Shown here piece by piece: positions 7,166 to 15,964 of a DNA stretch of 24,503 nucleotides. The notes beneath the pieces are model-generated. The model saw only the letters and a list, made by a program, of their open reading frames with translations, made no database searches and had not been told where the DNA came from. Source of the DNA: a virus; IMG/VR virus record IMGVR_UViG_3300006919_000420, positions 1-24,503 of that record, one strand, 5' to 3'. A program made the position numbers and the translations under genes. Each line of letters begins with the position of its first letter. Positions within the stretch are counted from its first letter, which is position 1.

Positions 7166-7316
7166 TAGTCAACTCCTCTACTTTAAGTTTTGCTTCTTCC
7201 AAACCATATTTTAAAATTTTAATAAGCTCATCATCTTCCGACCTTTCCATTTCAAGAGAAAGGTCTTCCGTTCTTTGATCCACGATCCATTGCCAGTATT
7301 CCAAATCTTCTTCCAT
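7158..7316 (-). CDS. Small acidic protein, 52 aa, function unknown
   Basis: This ORF reads M-E-E-D-L-E-Y-W-Q-W and ends K-V-E-E-L-T-N-E followed by TAA at 7158-7160. It begins one base after the stop of the 1033-aa fibre and its last 8 bases overlap the start of the 579-aa adhesin, so it fills what would otherwise be a 152-base gap. The product is highly charged, mostly Glu, Asp and Lys, with spaced Leu/Ile that would form one or two amphipathic helices. It has no Cys, signal peptide or membrane segment. Size and position between two fibre-type genes resemble small fibre assembly or chaperone genes of T4-like phages, but there is no recognisable motif to support that. Tight spacing on both sides is the main evidence that it is a real gene. 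Confidence 0.7.
   Translation of the reverse strand: MEEDLEYWQWIVDQRTEDLSLEMERSEDDELIKILKYGLEEAKLKVEELTNE
7173..7179 (-). promoter_or_regulatory. Shine-Dalgarno AGAGGAG for the 579-aa adhesin
   Basis: On the minus strand AGAGGAG ends 7 bases before the ATG at 7165, inside the last codons of the 52-aa gene. It is the strongest ribosome-binding site I noticed in the block. It confirms the 7165 start and implies independent strong initiation, in contrast to the LamG genes, which rely on stop/start overlaps. Confidence 0.8.
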
Positions 7317-7317
7317 A

Positions 7318-10300
7318 TTATGCGATGGTTGTTTCTACCCAAAATTGGTGGTAATTGTTATTATTGTTGCCACTAATCTGATACATATAGTTTGTATTCA
7401 GACCACTATAAACGAGAGATGCAGAAGCTCTTGATAAGCTACCTGCTGAAGCTGCTTCATGCTTATATACGTTGTAAGCTGTAACAAACCTATCATTTGA
7501 ACTTGGTGGATTCCACTGTACATAAAATGCATTATTTAACTTAATTACACTCATGTCAGTTGGTTCTACTGTGCCTAAAGTATAGGAAACACTATCTGTT
7601 CCAGCAGTAGAAAGAATTCCATATTTCATTGCATATACACGATATGCTTGAGTCCCGGTAACAGCAAATGCTAGGTCAATAATTTCCATTGTACCGGAAA
7701 AGTCATCTGGAGGAATAACTGAAATCAACCCGTAATCACTTCCATCAACAGAACTATAAACGAGATAAGCATCAATGTCTGATGTATTAGATGCACTAAA
7801 TGATACGCTGATTGTCTCACCAACTATAGTTGCAGAAACACTTGTTGGAGCATTTGGAGCAGTTATTGAATCAAGTTTAGTACCATCAGCTGCTACATCA
7901 CGGCCGTCAACTGTACCACCTACAATAATATTTCTACTAAATGTTGAGTCGCCGTTAGTATCGTTAATGGTTGTAGTTTTTCTACCTGCCCAACCGCTAC
8001 TCCAGTTATCTGGAGATGAGTTAATTTGAAGTCCTTGTTCCGCGTTTACATAGAGATATTCGCCTGTTTGACCAGTTGCATAAACACATGACTCTCCTGC
8101 ATTTAATATTAGCTCGTTACCACCGTAAGTTCCTACTACATTAGTTCTTAAACCATTAGCATTAGAGATATCAGTCCTATCGGAAAATGTCTTTACTCCA
8201 GCAATTGACTGTGCTCCAGTTGTTCGTACGACTGTACTATCAACAGTAATATTATCCGCATTAGCAGTAATACCATCACCACCTACAACGTTAACAGTTA
8301 CACTACCAGACGTACCACCTCCAGTCAAACCATTACCAGCAGTTACCCCGGTAATATCACCAACACAAGTAAGACCTGAGCAAGTAGATAAAGCAGCTAC
8401 AGTAGTATATGCACTATTCCAAGTTGTATTACAGGTTGAGTTGATAGCTACATCGTTAGTATTAACTGTAATACCGGTACCAGCACCAACGTTAAGAGAA
8501 CCACTGGTTGTAACGCCTCCTGTAAGACCGTTACCACCGTCAACGCATGTAACAGTACCGGTACAGGTTGTTTTAGCATTCCAAGTTGCTGCAGAGGCAA
8601 TATACGCATCAGCGATATCAGTTGAAGGTTGTACTGCAACACCGGTAAAGCATCTTCCCGTATTAATAACAACGTTGTTATCAACTCTAATATCACCACT
8701 TACATTTGAATTACCATTAACATCTAAACGCTGTACTGGGTTTGTACAAGCTAGACCAACGAAACCACCGTTCTCAATATAGAATACAGATGAATTATCA
8801 TCTCGGAAATCTACAATGTCGTTAGCACCAGCCTGGTTAACTGTAATAGCCGGGCCTGAACCATGGTTGACAACAGAAAGAGCTGATGTAGTTGATACAA
8901 TAGTTTCTAAGCAGGTAATATCACCATTAACTGTTAGGTCACCGTTAATTGTAACGTCGCAAGAAAATACTTCATTTACATTAGTTCTAGCAACTGTCGA
9001 GTCAACTGCTAGAGATCCTGTTGTGGTTACAGTGCCTGTTAATCCATCACCACCGGTAACACTAGTAACAGTACCAGTACAGGTTGTCTTGGCATTCCAT
9101 GTAGAATTACACGTACTATCAACACTCACTGTTGTTGCACCAACAGTAATAGCAGTACCAGCCCCTACCGTTAGAGTAGCTGCTCCTGATGTAGCACCTC
9201 CTGTTAATCCGTTACCAGCTGTAACAGCAGTAATATCACCAACACAGTTAATACCTGCACAGCCGCTTTGATCCCAAGAACCACTATTAGATTGTACTGT
9301 TGAATAAACTCCGTTCCAATTCGAATTACATGTTGAATTAATAGCGACGTCGTTAGCATTAACTGTTATACCAGTACCTTGCCCTACCGCTAAAGAACCA
9401 CTCGTAGTAACACCGCCAGTAAGACCATTACCACCATCAACACATGTTACTGTTCCCGTGCAAGTAGTTTTGGCATTCCATGCATCATTACATGTTGTAC
9501 TTACACCCACTGTTGTTGCGCTAACGGTAATAGCGGTACCAGCTCCTACCGTTAGAGTAGCTGCTCCTGATGTAGCCCCTCCTGTCAAACCATTACCAGC
9601 AGTTACCGCCGTGATATCACCAACACAGTTAATACCTGCACAGCCGCTTTGATCCCAAGATCCGGAATTGGATTGTACAGTTGTAGCTGTGCCATTCCAG
9701 CGAGTATTGCAGGTAGAATTAATGGCAACGTCGTTAGCATTAACAGTAATACCAGTACCTTGTCCTACTGCAAGAGAGCCGGATGTTGTAACAGCTCCAG
9801 TTAATCCCGCTCCACCATCAACGCAAGTAACAGTTCCTGTACAAGTAGTCTTAGCATTCCAAGTAGAATTACATGTAGAATCAACACTGACACATGCTGT
9901 TGTAGTACCATTAGTAACAGTAATTCCCGTACATCCACACACAGCTGTAACACCGGCGCTACCTTGATTAACAAATATGGAATCTAGATTAACACCACCA
10001 GAAAGAATATTGCCGGATGTACTAATATCACCAGCAACATCTAATGTATTTGTTGGAGTGGCAGTTCCAACACCGACATAACCGGCACTAACGAAGAGAG
10101 CATTTGTACCAAACTCACCAATAGCAACTGTATCAGTTACTTCATCACTATTAACCTCGATAATAGGGAGACCAGAAGCATCATTAACACTAAAAACTGT
10201 ACCAGTTAATGAATCATTAACACTAAATAGACGACCACTGTCACCATCAACAGAGAATCTATCACCAGAAAGTGTATTATAACTTGTAACAGTTAATCCA

Positions 10301-10419
10301 GCGCAACCATCAAACCCAAGAGCAACAGCTGCACCTGTTAAATTTGGGACAGTAGTACTTTGACTCCCATTTTCGAAATATATATTTCCACTAAGAGGTA
10401 CTGATAAAACGTTGGCCAT
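7318..10419 (-). CDS. Large repetitive tail fibre with two C-terminal fibronectin-III-like domains
   Basis: A 1033-aa structural protein. The N-terminus (MANVLSVPLSGNIYFENGSQ) is followed by a beta-rich segment with GIG/GVGTATPTNTLDVAGD repeats typical of beta-helical fibres. Residues about 150-620 are Cys-containing GNGLTGG modules, including two exact 381-base units. A later segment (GDLTVNGDITCLETIVSTTS to RLDVNGN) is shared with the giant fibre on the right. The last ~190 residues (from about PNAPTSVSATIVGETISV) contain two fibronectin-III-like domains, the second with MSVIKLNNAFYVQWNPPSS and YNVYKHEAA. There is no S74 chaperone. I count 28 Cys, none in the FN3 region. It is separated from the LamG array by 35 bases that hold an AT-rich late-promoter-like box, so it may begin its own transcript. 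Likely a tail or baseplate-attached fibre. Confidence 0.85.
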   Translation of the reverse strand: MANVLSVPLSGNIYFENGSQSTTVPNLTGAAVALGFDGCAGLTVTSYNTLSGDRFSVDGDSGRLFSVNDSLTGTVFSVNDASGLPIIEVNSDEVTDTVAIGEFGTNALFVSAGYVGVGTATPTNTLDVAGDISTSGNILSGGVNLDSIFVNQGSAGVTAVCGCTGITVTNGTTTACVSVDSTCNSTWNAKTTCTGTVTCVDGGAGLTGAVTTSGSLAVGQGTGITVNANDVAINSTCNTRWNGTATTVQSNSGSWDQSGCAGINCVGDITAVTAGNGLTGGATSGAATLTVGAGTAITVSATTVGVSTTCNDAWNAKTTCTGTVTCVDGGNGLTGGVTTSGSLAVGQGTGITVNANDVAINSTCNSNWNGVYSTVQSNSGSWDQSGCAGINCVGDITAVTAGNGLTGGATSGAATLTVGAGTAITVGATTVSVDSTCNSTWNAKTTCTGTVTSVTGGDGLTGTVTTTGSLAVDSTVARTNVNEVFSCDVTINGDLTVNGDITCLETIVSTTSALSVVNHGSGPAITVNQAGANDIVDFRDDNSSVFYIENGGFVGLACTNPVQRLDVNGNSNVSGDIRVDNNVVINTGRCFTGVAVQPSTDIADAYIASAATWNAKTTCTGTVTCVDGGNGLTGGVTTSGSLNVGAGTGITVNTNDVAINSTCNTTWNSAYTTVAALSTCSGLTCVGDITGVTAGNGLTGGGTSGSVTVNVVGGDGITANADNITVDSTVVRTTGAQSIAGVKTFSDRTDISNANGLRTNVVGTYGGNELILNAGESCVYATGQTGEYLYVNAEQGLQINSSPDNWSSGWAGRKTTTINDTNGDSTFSRNIIVGGTVDGRDVAADGTKLDSITAPNAPTSVSATIVGETISVSFSASNTSDIDAYLVYSSVDGSDYGLISVIPPDDFSGTMEIIDLAFAVTGTQAYRVYAMKYGILSTAGTDSVSYTLGTVEPTDMSVIKLNNAFYVQWNPPSSNDRFVTAYNVYKHEAASAGSLSRASASLVYSGLNTNYMYQISGNNNNNYHQFWVETTIA
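8710..9004 (-). repeat. Fibre module shared with 23108-23402
   Basis: This roughly 295-base block encodes the segment running from VFSCDVTINGDLTVNGDITC to RLDVNGN. It aligns without gaps to 23108-23402 in the giant fibre gene (constant offset 14398, checked at three anchors) with high similarity by eye. A more diverged relative lies near 20553-20690. It shows module exchange or duplication between two separate fibre genes. Confidence 0.8.
9092..9853 (-). repeat. Tandem repeat, two 381-bp units in the 1033-aa fibre gene
   Basis: The anchor GCATTCCA occurs at 9092, 9473 and 9854, exactly 381 bases (127 codons) apart. A second anchor, the stretch around CAGCCGCTTTGATCCCAAGA, is also displaced by 381 (near 9259 and 9640). 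Units are very similar but not identical. Each encodes a full CTGTVTCVDGG plus CAGINCVGDITAVTAGNGLTGG supermodule. Confidence 0.88.
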
Positions 10420-10427
10420 TCCATAGA

Positions 10428-10435
10428 TATTTATT
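10428..10435 (-). promoter_or_regulatory. T4-late-promoter-like box AATAAATA upstream of the 1033-aa fibre
   Basis: On the minus strand AATAAATA lies 8 bases before the ATG at 10419 in the only gap (35 bases) between the LamG array and this fibre gene. It differs from TATAAATA at the first base. No Shine-Dalgarno sequence is visible between it and the ATG. Confidence 0.4.
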
Positions 10436-10454
10436 CTAGAAGCAGCGGATAACG

Positions 10455-11150
10455 CTAACGAATAAACCTGGATTTCGTGTGATTATAGTGCTGAAGCACC
10501 TCAGTGTCGGATAATGCTCTATCATAGATACTCGCTGACATAATACTACCGTTCAATTGGTGTATTGGCGTTAATGCATTATTAGGTCCTCCACCTATAT
10601 AGATACCTTGACTAGACGTTCTAATAGTATAGTTAAATGCTTGGCTGTTAACTAATTTACCATTGAAATAAAACTTCATAGTATGAGAATTAGAGCCAGT
10701 TGATTGTAAAACAATCCCAAAATAATTCCAACCAGAAAATGTCCCAACAGTATACTCAACATCTTGCCTATTATCAGACTCTTGCACCCATGATTCCCAT
10801 CTAATTCTATTATTAGCATTAATCATTAATGCGTATGTCTCCTCGTTTCCATACCTTGTTCTAATCAAAGTATCCGTATTACCATTTGTTGCTGTTTTAT
10901 TTGCCCAAGAAAAAACGGATATATTTTGCGTTAGTAACTCTCCATTGTGATCATCAAACCAAATCCAATCTCCATCACTAGCAAAAGTAAATCCCTCACT
11001 TGTTACTGACGCATTACCAGCTAAAGAACCATCCACCTCTTGTATCAAATCTTTGCATGTAGAACCGCTAGTGTAACATCTAGGATGTTTCGCGTGGATG
11101 TGAAAAATCAAACCATCTGTAATAATATCTGAATGTACATGTGCACTCAT
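10455..11150 (-). CDS. ConA-like/LamG-domain protein, short form, last of the array (231 aa)
   Basis: A single concanavalin-A-like jelly-roll domain of the Laminin_G_3 type, a fold that usually binds glycans. The array's N-terminal signature is degenerate here: IITDGLIFHIHAKHPRCY replaces the usual DGLVLxLDAxxPKSY, and the D-R-S-G-N segment is lost (STCKDLIQEVDGS). The core is recognisable: a strand segment NISVFSWANK, then GWNYFGIVLQ, then MKFYFNGKLV and IYIGGG..LNGSIMSASIYDRALSDTEVLQHYN. The C-terminal tag has changed from SRFGL to SRFIR. It is the distal and most diverged copy, starting inside the stop of the previous gene (ATGA overlap). It may be a decaying or specialised member. Confidence 0.82.
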   Translation of the reverse strand: MSAHVHSDIITDGLIFHIHAKHPRCYTSGSTCKDLIQEVDGSLAGNASVTSEGFTFASDGDWIWFDDHNGELLTQNISVFSWANKTATNGNTDTLIRTRYGNEETYALMINANNRIRWESWVQESDNRQDVEYTVGTFSGWNYFGIVLQSTGSNSHTMKFYFNGKLVNSQAFNYTIRTSSQGIYIGGGPNNALTPIHQLNGSIMSASIYDRALSDTEVLQHYNHTKSRFIR

Positions 11151-11863
11151 ATACCAAACTTTCCTTTCGTTGCGTTGTAGTTGTGAAGGATTTCATCATC
11201 ATCTAGCATTTTATTATAGCACAAAACAGAACCAATTGCTCCTACCGCTACTGTCCCAGCATAGCCAGTTCCTATAGTAATTTGACCAGCCGATACTAAA
11301 GCTGTATCTGATCTACTGGTATAATTTGCTGCCCAAGCAGAACCATTTAAACTTCTAAAACCTGTTCTAGCTGTTGCTGTTCTACCAGTTGACATTTTAA
11401 TTGCCATCATGTTCCATTTGTCCACCGCGGCATTATAAGAACTACCACTATCATAATTAGGAGAATGGCGAGAATAGTAACTCCAATTTGTGCCAACCTC
11501 CCAAGTTACTGCGATTTCCTGCCTATAAGAACTGTTTCCTATTCCAGCTTTTTCAAAGATAGTTCTTCTAGAAGGGACCGTCTCACCATATAACCAAATA
11601 ATCAAAGTGCAATCACCGCCCATATCTACTTTATCACTTTGAGATGTACCACCCTGGGATCCCCACCGTCCAGAACCATTAAATTCAAAACACCTAATAC
11701 CGTCTCTTGTAGATAGCGGTGTTTGTGTACCAATAGATGCAAACTCTATACCATTTGCTGCATCTATCCATGTAGAGCCACCTGAGTAACACTTGGGGTT
11801 AGATACATCTAAACATAAAGAAAGACTATCTGTTATTATTTTCGGTTGATATTCTGTACCCAT
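11147..11863 (-). CDS. ConA-like/LamG-domain protein, short form (238 aa)
   Basis: A one-domain member of the tandem adhesin array. It opens with YQPKIITDSLSLCLDVSNPK, a variant of the PKIVTDGLVLxLDA signature, followed by STWIDAANG where most copies have STWxDRSGN. The FDGTDDY core strand is replaced by FEFNGSGRWG. The domain's middle strands (CTLIIWLYGE, WNMMAIKMSTGR) and last strands (GQITIGTGYAGTVAVGAIGS) are present. It ends with EILHNYNATKGKFGI. The start is 2 bases after the stop of the upstream long copy, and its stop overlaps the next start (ATGA). Probably a virion-associated glycan binder; the ligand is unknown. Confidence 0.85.
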   Translation of the reverse strand: MGTEYQPKIITDSLSLCLDVSNPKCYSGGSTWIDAANGIEFASIGTQTPLSTRDGIRCFEFNGSGRWGSQGGTSQSDKVDMGGDCTLIIWLYGETVPSRRTIFEKAGIGNSSYRQEIAVTWEVGTNWSYYSRHSPNYDSGSSYNAAVDKWNMMAIKMSTGRTATARTGFRSLNGSAWAANYTSRSDTALVSAGQITIGTGYAGTVAVGAIGSVLCYNKMLDDDEILHNYNATKGKFGI

Positions 11864-11865
11864 AA

Positions 11866-13059
11866 TTATGAAAATCTACTTCTTGTTGCTCGATAGTTTT
11901 GGAGGACTTCTTTTGCTGTGAGAGCTCTGTTATAAATTCTCATAATATTGATATCACCCTTCCAATACTCAGAGTTAACCCTATAACCTATTAATAGATT
12001 ATTAGCATTCGTCCAATCTAAATTCCCCATTGTTGCTGTTACTGTTTGTATTCCGTTTTTGTACATTATTGCAGAAGTACCAGCATGTGTAATAGTAAAA
12101 TGCGCCCAAGTATCAGATTCTATAGCGTCATCATCATACATTGTATACCACTGACTTCCATTATGGGCCTGATACATTAATCGACCATTACTTGTGCCTT
12201 TTCTTAATTGAAAAACAGCATTACTAGTTCCGGTTTTATCGTAATGCATTACCTTTCTATCATTACTATCTAACGATCCATTAAATTTAATCCAACAATC
12301 TAATGTTATATCAGTAGGGGTTCCCATATCGAAAGATCCAGTACTAACATAATCATCTGTACCATCAAAAGTCATTTGCGCATTACTATCAAATGATACA
12401 TCAGATAGATCAATCGTTGTATTACCGGTACGGTCTATCAAACTTTCTGTGGCTGATCTTGTACCGTTTATAAATGGAGTAGCGTGTGATTTTTGTTCTA
12501 TCTGAATACCTCCAAAATATATAAACCCTGCACTGTTGAGTGTGAGTTGTGGAAAGTAATTTGTACCTGTCAATGTAGAGGAATATTCTATGGCATAATA
12601 GCCATTTTCTTCTGCTCGAACCCTATAAAACTCCCCACTTGCTAAGGTAACACCTGTAACTGCTCCAGTGTTAAGATTTACAGTTAAATTTGTTCGATTT
12701 CCAGTATGCGCTCCTCCCCAACTGACATATACACTTGAAATGCTTCCAGCTTTTAGATACCATGTCGTAGTAAACTGCACTCCAGATGCTTCACCTTCAA
12801 CAGCACCTGTGTATGCGATCCAGTTTGATACATCTGTACTTGGTCGTGTAATTGTGGATGCATTATATCCGCCGGTAAAATTTAAAGTAGTACCTGATGC
12901 GGTTTCCATTCCAGTACCTTTAGAGTATCCTGACGATAAGTTGAAGGGTTGTGAAACTACATTAGTAGTGGGTTCACCCTTATACGACTTACCATCTCCA
13001 GTATCATACTTAAATACTAACCCATCTTGAACAATATCTGGACCTGCATTTGAACTCAT
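11866..13059 (-). CDS. CBM-like plus ConA-like/LamG protein, long form (397 aa)
   Basis: A two-domain member of the array. After the signature GLVFKYDTGDGKSYKGEPTT the LamG domain is interrupted by about 150 residues that look like a carbohydrate-binding-module jelly roll (from VVSQPFNLSSGYSKGTG to IYFGGIQIEQKSHATPF). The shared linker GTRSATESLIDRTGN follows, then the rest of the LamG domain: QMTFDGTDDYVSTG, ITLDCWIKFNG, WAHFTITHAGTSAIMYKNG, NLLIGYRVNSEYWKGDINIM. It ends VLQNYRATRSRFS, a shortened form of the terminal tag. Its ATG lies inside the stop of the preceding long copy (ATGA), and it is followed by a 2-base gap. Confidence 0.85.
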   Translation of the reverse strand: MSSNAGPDIVQDGLVFKYDTGDGKSYKGEPTTNVVSQPFNLSSGYSKGTGMETASGTTLNFTGGYNASTITRPSTDVSNWIAYTGAVEGEASGVQFTTTWYLKAGSISSVYVSWGGAHTGNRTNLTVNLNTGAVTGVTLASGEFYRVRAEENGYYAIEYSSTLTGTNYFPQLTLNSAGFIYFGGIQIEQKSHATPFINGTRSATESLIDRTGNTTIDLSDVSFDSNAQMTFDGTDDYVSTGSFDMGTPTDITLDCWIKFNGSLDSNDRKVMHYDKTGTSNAVFQLRKGTSNGRLMYQAHNGSQWYTMYDDDAIESDTWAHFTITHAGTSAIMYKNGIQTVTATMGNLDWTNANNLLIGYRVNSEYWKGDINIMRIYNRALTAKEVLQNYRATRSRFS

Positions 13060-14312
13060 ATTCCGAACCTCCCTCTAATTGCGTTAAAGTTTTGAGATAT
13101 TTCATCTGCTGTTAAAGTTCTATTATAAATTCTAGCAAGATAAATTTTTCCATCGAAATAGTAGGAATTATTCGTCCTACTGCCTAATTTAACTGTTTGT
13201 GATGTACTTAAATTTACAGATGATATTGTTGAAGCAGTATCAAATAATTCACCGTTTTTGTAAGCTTTAGAGTATGATAAATTCTGCGCTGTAAAAACTA
13301 CATGATTAATTCCAGAGGTAATTATATTAGCAGCATCTAATACTGAATTATTGGGGTAATCGTAAGGTATAAATCGCAAAGTATTGTTATTGGCTGTATG
13401 TATCTCTAATTGCTCGTAATTACCTGCAATTAAAAATCCGATACTACTTGTATCTATATCATCCCATTCAAAAATAACTTCTAATGAAAAATTATTATCT
13501 GCCATAGTGACAGTGCCGCAATCTAAATAATCATCCGTACCATCAAAAGCAATTTGCGCATTATCATCAAATGATGCGTTTGATACATCTATATCAATTG
13601 TTCTAGTTAGATCTATAAGTGAGTCTGTTGCTGATCTAGTACCACCTAATATAAAAGGAGTTGCATGGCTTCTTTGTTCAACTTGATAATCTCTCCAATA
13701 AGAATCTGCATTAATAGAAGTACCAACACACTGACATCTTATTACATTGAGAGAGGTATTACCTGCTCCTGCGGGAATTGTCACGGATAATCTTTCCCAA
13801 TCACCTCCTCCGGTGTGATAACTACTTCCATATCCCCAATAACTTGAACCGTCTTTAGTAGTATTAAGATGTATTCTAGCCATAGAAGCTTGGTCAGTTT
13901 TACACCATACTGAAACTGTATAATCTTTATCTTGATCTATAGATCCCGGAGCTGTTCCGGAAAAATTACTTTCACTATTACCACCAGCTCTTTTTTTCAT
14001 TTTCCATGCGCCTTTGAATCCTGGACCTTCTTCGTTAGGCATCCACTCCATTCCCCCATCAGAACTTATATTAGAATTTGGATAATAGGACCAGTCCCAT
14101 ACCGTTCCATGTAAATTACTATGGTAAGCAGAATTACTAATAAAATAAGTATTGGGATTAGTAGGAACCATAGTACCAATATCAAATGTAGTGGTTGGCT
14201 CTCCTTTATTATATTTGTATGATTGATGACTTTTTGATACTAGAGGATATCCAGTATCAAAGCCAAATACTAAACCTTTAGCTACTATTTTTGGTGAATG
14301 AGATAGTGCCAT
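13056..14312 (-). CDS. CBM-like plus ConA-like/LamG protein, long form (418 aa)
   Basis: The longest of the nine array members. The N-terminal signature is SPKIVAKGLVFGFDTGYP, and a spacer (VSKSHQSYKYN) precedes GEPTTTFDIG. The inserted domain (about residues 50-210) has CBM-type strands: YTVSVWCKTDQASMARIHLN and WERLSVTIPAGAGNTSLNVI. The linker GGTRSATDSLIDLTRTIDID is less conserved than in the other long copies. The LamG core follows: QIAFDGTDDYLDCG, FSLEVIFEWDD, HVVFTAQNLSYSKAYKNGEL, VKLGSRTNNSYYFDGKIYLA. It ends ISQNFNAIRGRFGI. Start and stop overlap the neighbouring genes by 1 and 4 bases, so translation is probably coupled along the array. Confidence 0.85.
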   Translation of the reverse strand: MALSHSPKIVAKGLVFGFDTGYPLVSKSHQSYKYNKGEPTTTFDIGTMVPTNPNTYFISNSAYHSNLHGTVWDWSYYPNSNISSDGGMEWMPNEEGPGFKGAWKMKKRAGGNSESNFSGTAPGSIDQDKDYTVSVWCKTDQASMARIHLNTTKDGSSYWGYGSSYHTGGGDWERLSVTIPAGAGNTSLNVIRCQCVGTSINADSYWRDYQVEQRSHATPFILGGTRSATDSLIDLTRTIDIDVSNASFDDNAQIAFDGTDDYLDCGTVTMADNNFSLEVIFEWDDIDTSSIGFLIAGNYEQLEIHTANNNTLRFIPYDYPNNSVLDAANIITSGINHVVFTAQNLSYSKAYKNGELFDTASTISSVNLSTSQTVKLGSRTNNSYYFDGKIYLARIYNRTLTADEISQNFNAIRGRFGI

Positions 14313-14992
14313 TATATTCCGAATCTACCCCTTTGGGCGTTAAAGTTTTGAAGGATTTCATCTTGAGATAGTTCTTTATTGTATATAAGGATATTACCTA
14401 CCTCAGCTCCGAAATAAGAAGATCCTGCTCCGAAAAAATAATTAAAAGTTATATCATCTCCTCCCGTCCATCCAGCATTTCCGTTTGAGAAACTTTTTGC
14501 TGCTCCATTTTTACTGGAAAAACTATAAGAGTCTGCAGTGCTTCCAAAATGAAAGATAGTAAATCCAGAGCTGTCTAAAGTCGTAGTTTTGCTTGAACTT
14601 GATGTATTTATGTTATCTTTAAAACCAAATGTATTTCCTGTTGTACCATAGTAACCGAATTCATACTTATGACTATCATTAGCTACCTCTACAAACCAAT
14701 AATTCCAACTACTACTAGATTGTGAATCATTAATATTAATAGCCATCATAACTGTAAACCCTACCGCTGGGACAGTTACATTTCCATCTAAAGTAATAGA
14801 ATCATCAGTACCGTCAAAAGAAAAGGTTTTACTTGCTGAGTTATATGTTGCACCATTTATAGTTCCGGTTAATCCGTTACCACTTCTATCAATCCAGGTG
14901 CTACCACTACCAGGGTACGATTTAGGATCTCCCGCATCTAAACAGAGAACCAATCCATCAGTTATGATATTATTGTTATAATTTGTAGCCAT
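14312..14992 (-). CDS. ConA-like/LamG-domain protein, short form (226 aa)
   Basis: This is the smallest copy and close to the minimal form of the array domain. It has NNNIITDGLVLCLDAGDPK, then STWIDRSGNGLTGTINGA, then KTFSFDGTDDSITLDG, which are the classic N-terminal strands of Laminin_G_3 proteins in phages. The central strands are shortened and Ser-rich (INTSSSSKTTTLDSSG). The usual W-Y/N-V-K-NG strand is replaced by FTIFHFGSTADSYSFSSKNG. It ends EILQNFNAQRGRFGI. Its stop TAA and the next ATG share one base, and the same arrangement occurs at its own start. The short inserts suggest different loop lengths and so a different ligand from its neighbours. Confidence 0.85.
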   Translation of the reverse strand: MATNYNNNIITDGLVLCLDAGDPKSYPGSGSTWIDRSGNGLTGTINGATYNSASKTFSFDGTDDSITLDGNVTVPAVGFTVMMAININDSQSSSSWNYWFVEVANDSHKYEFGYYGTTGNTFGFKDNINTSSSSKTTTLDSSGFTIFHFGSTADSYSFSSKNGAAKSFSNGNAGWTGGDDITFNYFFGAGSSYFGAEVGNILIYNKELSQDEILQNFNAQRGRFGI

Positions 14993-15696
14993 TATAATCC
15001 GAATCTAGATTTAGTTGCGTTGTAGTTTTGAGCCACTTCATCTGCTGTTAAAGCCTTATCGTATATTCTTTTCGTGGCAAGCACCCCGTCTACTTGCCTT
15101 GGGATATTTATTCTACCCCTCCCAAACCATCGAACCTTTAAACCTGAATAATCTGCATTCCATTCATACGTTGTGTGATCACCACCTTCCGCTACACCAT
15201 TAAGATACATTTGATATGATGTTCCAGAATCCTCACAAACTAAAACCGCATTATACCATGTGTCTGCTTGAATGGTGGTACTACCATACTTCCAAACTCC
15301 AGGTACCCTATTCCAAAGAGCTAATTTATAGTTAAGAACTGACCAATACCAACTATTATATGCTATACCTTCCGATCCTATAAAATTAGCCGGTGATGTA
15401 GTGTTGTTATAACTCCCAGCGACATTATCATATTTTACCCAACTATCAACCGTCCAACCACCACTCGTTTTAATTGTAATATCAGAACCTAAATCAATAC
15501 AATCATCTGTACCGTCTACCTCTATACTTTTAACTGCTGAATTAAATGCAGCGCCATTTGCTAATGTTCCATTATAACCACTACCACTCCTATCATACCA
15601 AGTTGTACCACTACCGGGATACGATTTAGGGTCAAAAGCATCTAAGCTTAAGACTAATCCGTCAGTTACAATCTTTGGATGGTGAGCTAATCCCAT
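14992..15696 (-). CDS. ConA-like/LamG-domain protein, short form (234 aa)
   Basis: A textbook member of the array: HHPKIVTDGLVLSLDAFDPK, TTWYDRSGSGYNGTLANGA, IEVDGTDDCIDLGSDI, WTVDSWVKYDN, WYNAVLVCEDSGTSYQMYLNG and a C-terminal KRIYDKALTADEVAQNYNATKSRFGL (split here as two family motifs). The last 14 residues are nearly identical to those of the 17194-17934 copy. It starts 5 bases after the stop of the inserted 85-aa gene instead of inside another LamG stop, so it has lost the usual coupled junction on that side. It is likely a virion-surface lectin-like protein. Confidence 0.88.
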   Translation of the reverse strand: MGLAHHPKIVTDGLVLSLDAFDPKSYPGSGTTWYDRSGSGYNGTLANGAAFNSAVKSIEVDGTDDCIDLGSDITIKTSGGWTVDSWVKYDNVAGSYNNTTSPANFIGSEGIAYNSWYWSVLNYKLALWNRVPGVWKYGSTTIQADTWYNAVLVCEDSGTSYQMYLNGVAEGGDHTTYEWNADYSGLKVRWFGRGRINIPRQVDGVLATKRIYDKALTADEVAQNYNATKSRFGL

Positions 15697-15701
15697 AACC
15701 T

Positions 15702-15959
15702 TTATGGCATATCGTTACCTGATGGAGCCCAGGTAGCTGTACTTAAAATGTCTAATATCTCTGAATGTGTGTATGGTCCATCTGTACTAGAAAGAGCATC
15801 AACGGAAGATGGAATAATCTCGCCATCCCATTTAACAAATGTAAGGGTCTCATCAACAGACTTTCTCACTGTATCAGCAGATGTCTCTAATACCTGATCG
15901 AAATTTACATCACCAATTTCAGCGACTTCAAATATCATATATCTTCTGTTCTCGAACAT
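15702..15959 (-). CDS. Small protein, 85 aa, inserted in the LamG array
   Basis: This protein is not related to the genes around it. It begins MFENRRYMIFEVAEIGDVNF and continues QVLETSADTVRKSVDETLTF, VKWDGEIIPSS, and a C-terminal GPYTHSEILDILSTATW. It is acidic, has no Cys, signal peptide or membrane segment, and looks like a small alpha/beta soluble protein. My impression is that similar short conserved proteins occur near structural genes of T4-like marine phages, but I cannot name a family. It has its own AT-rich box 5 bases before the ATG, whereas LamG genes rely on overlaps. It is followed 5 bases later by the next LamG gene. A fibre-assembly or capping role is possible but unsupported. 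Confidence 0.75.
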   Translation of the reverse strand: MFENRRYMIFEVAEIGDVNFDQVLETSADTVRKSVDETLTFVKWDGEIIPSSVDALSSTDGPYTHSEILDILSTATWAPSGNDMP

Positions 15960-15964
15960 ATATA

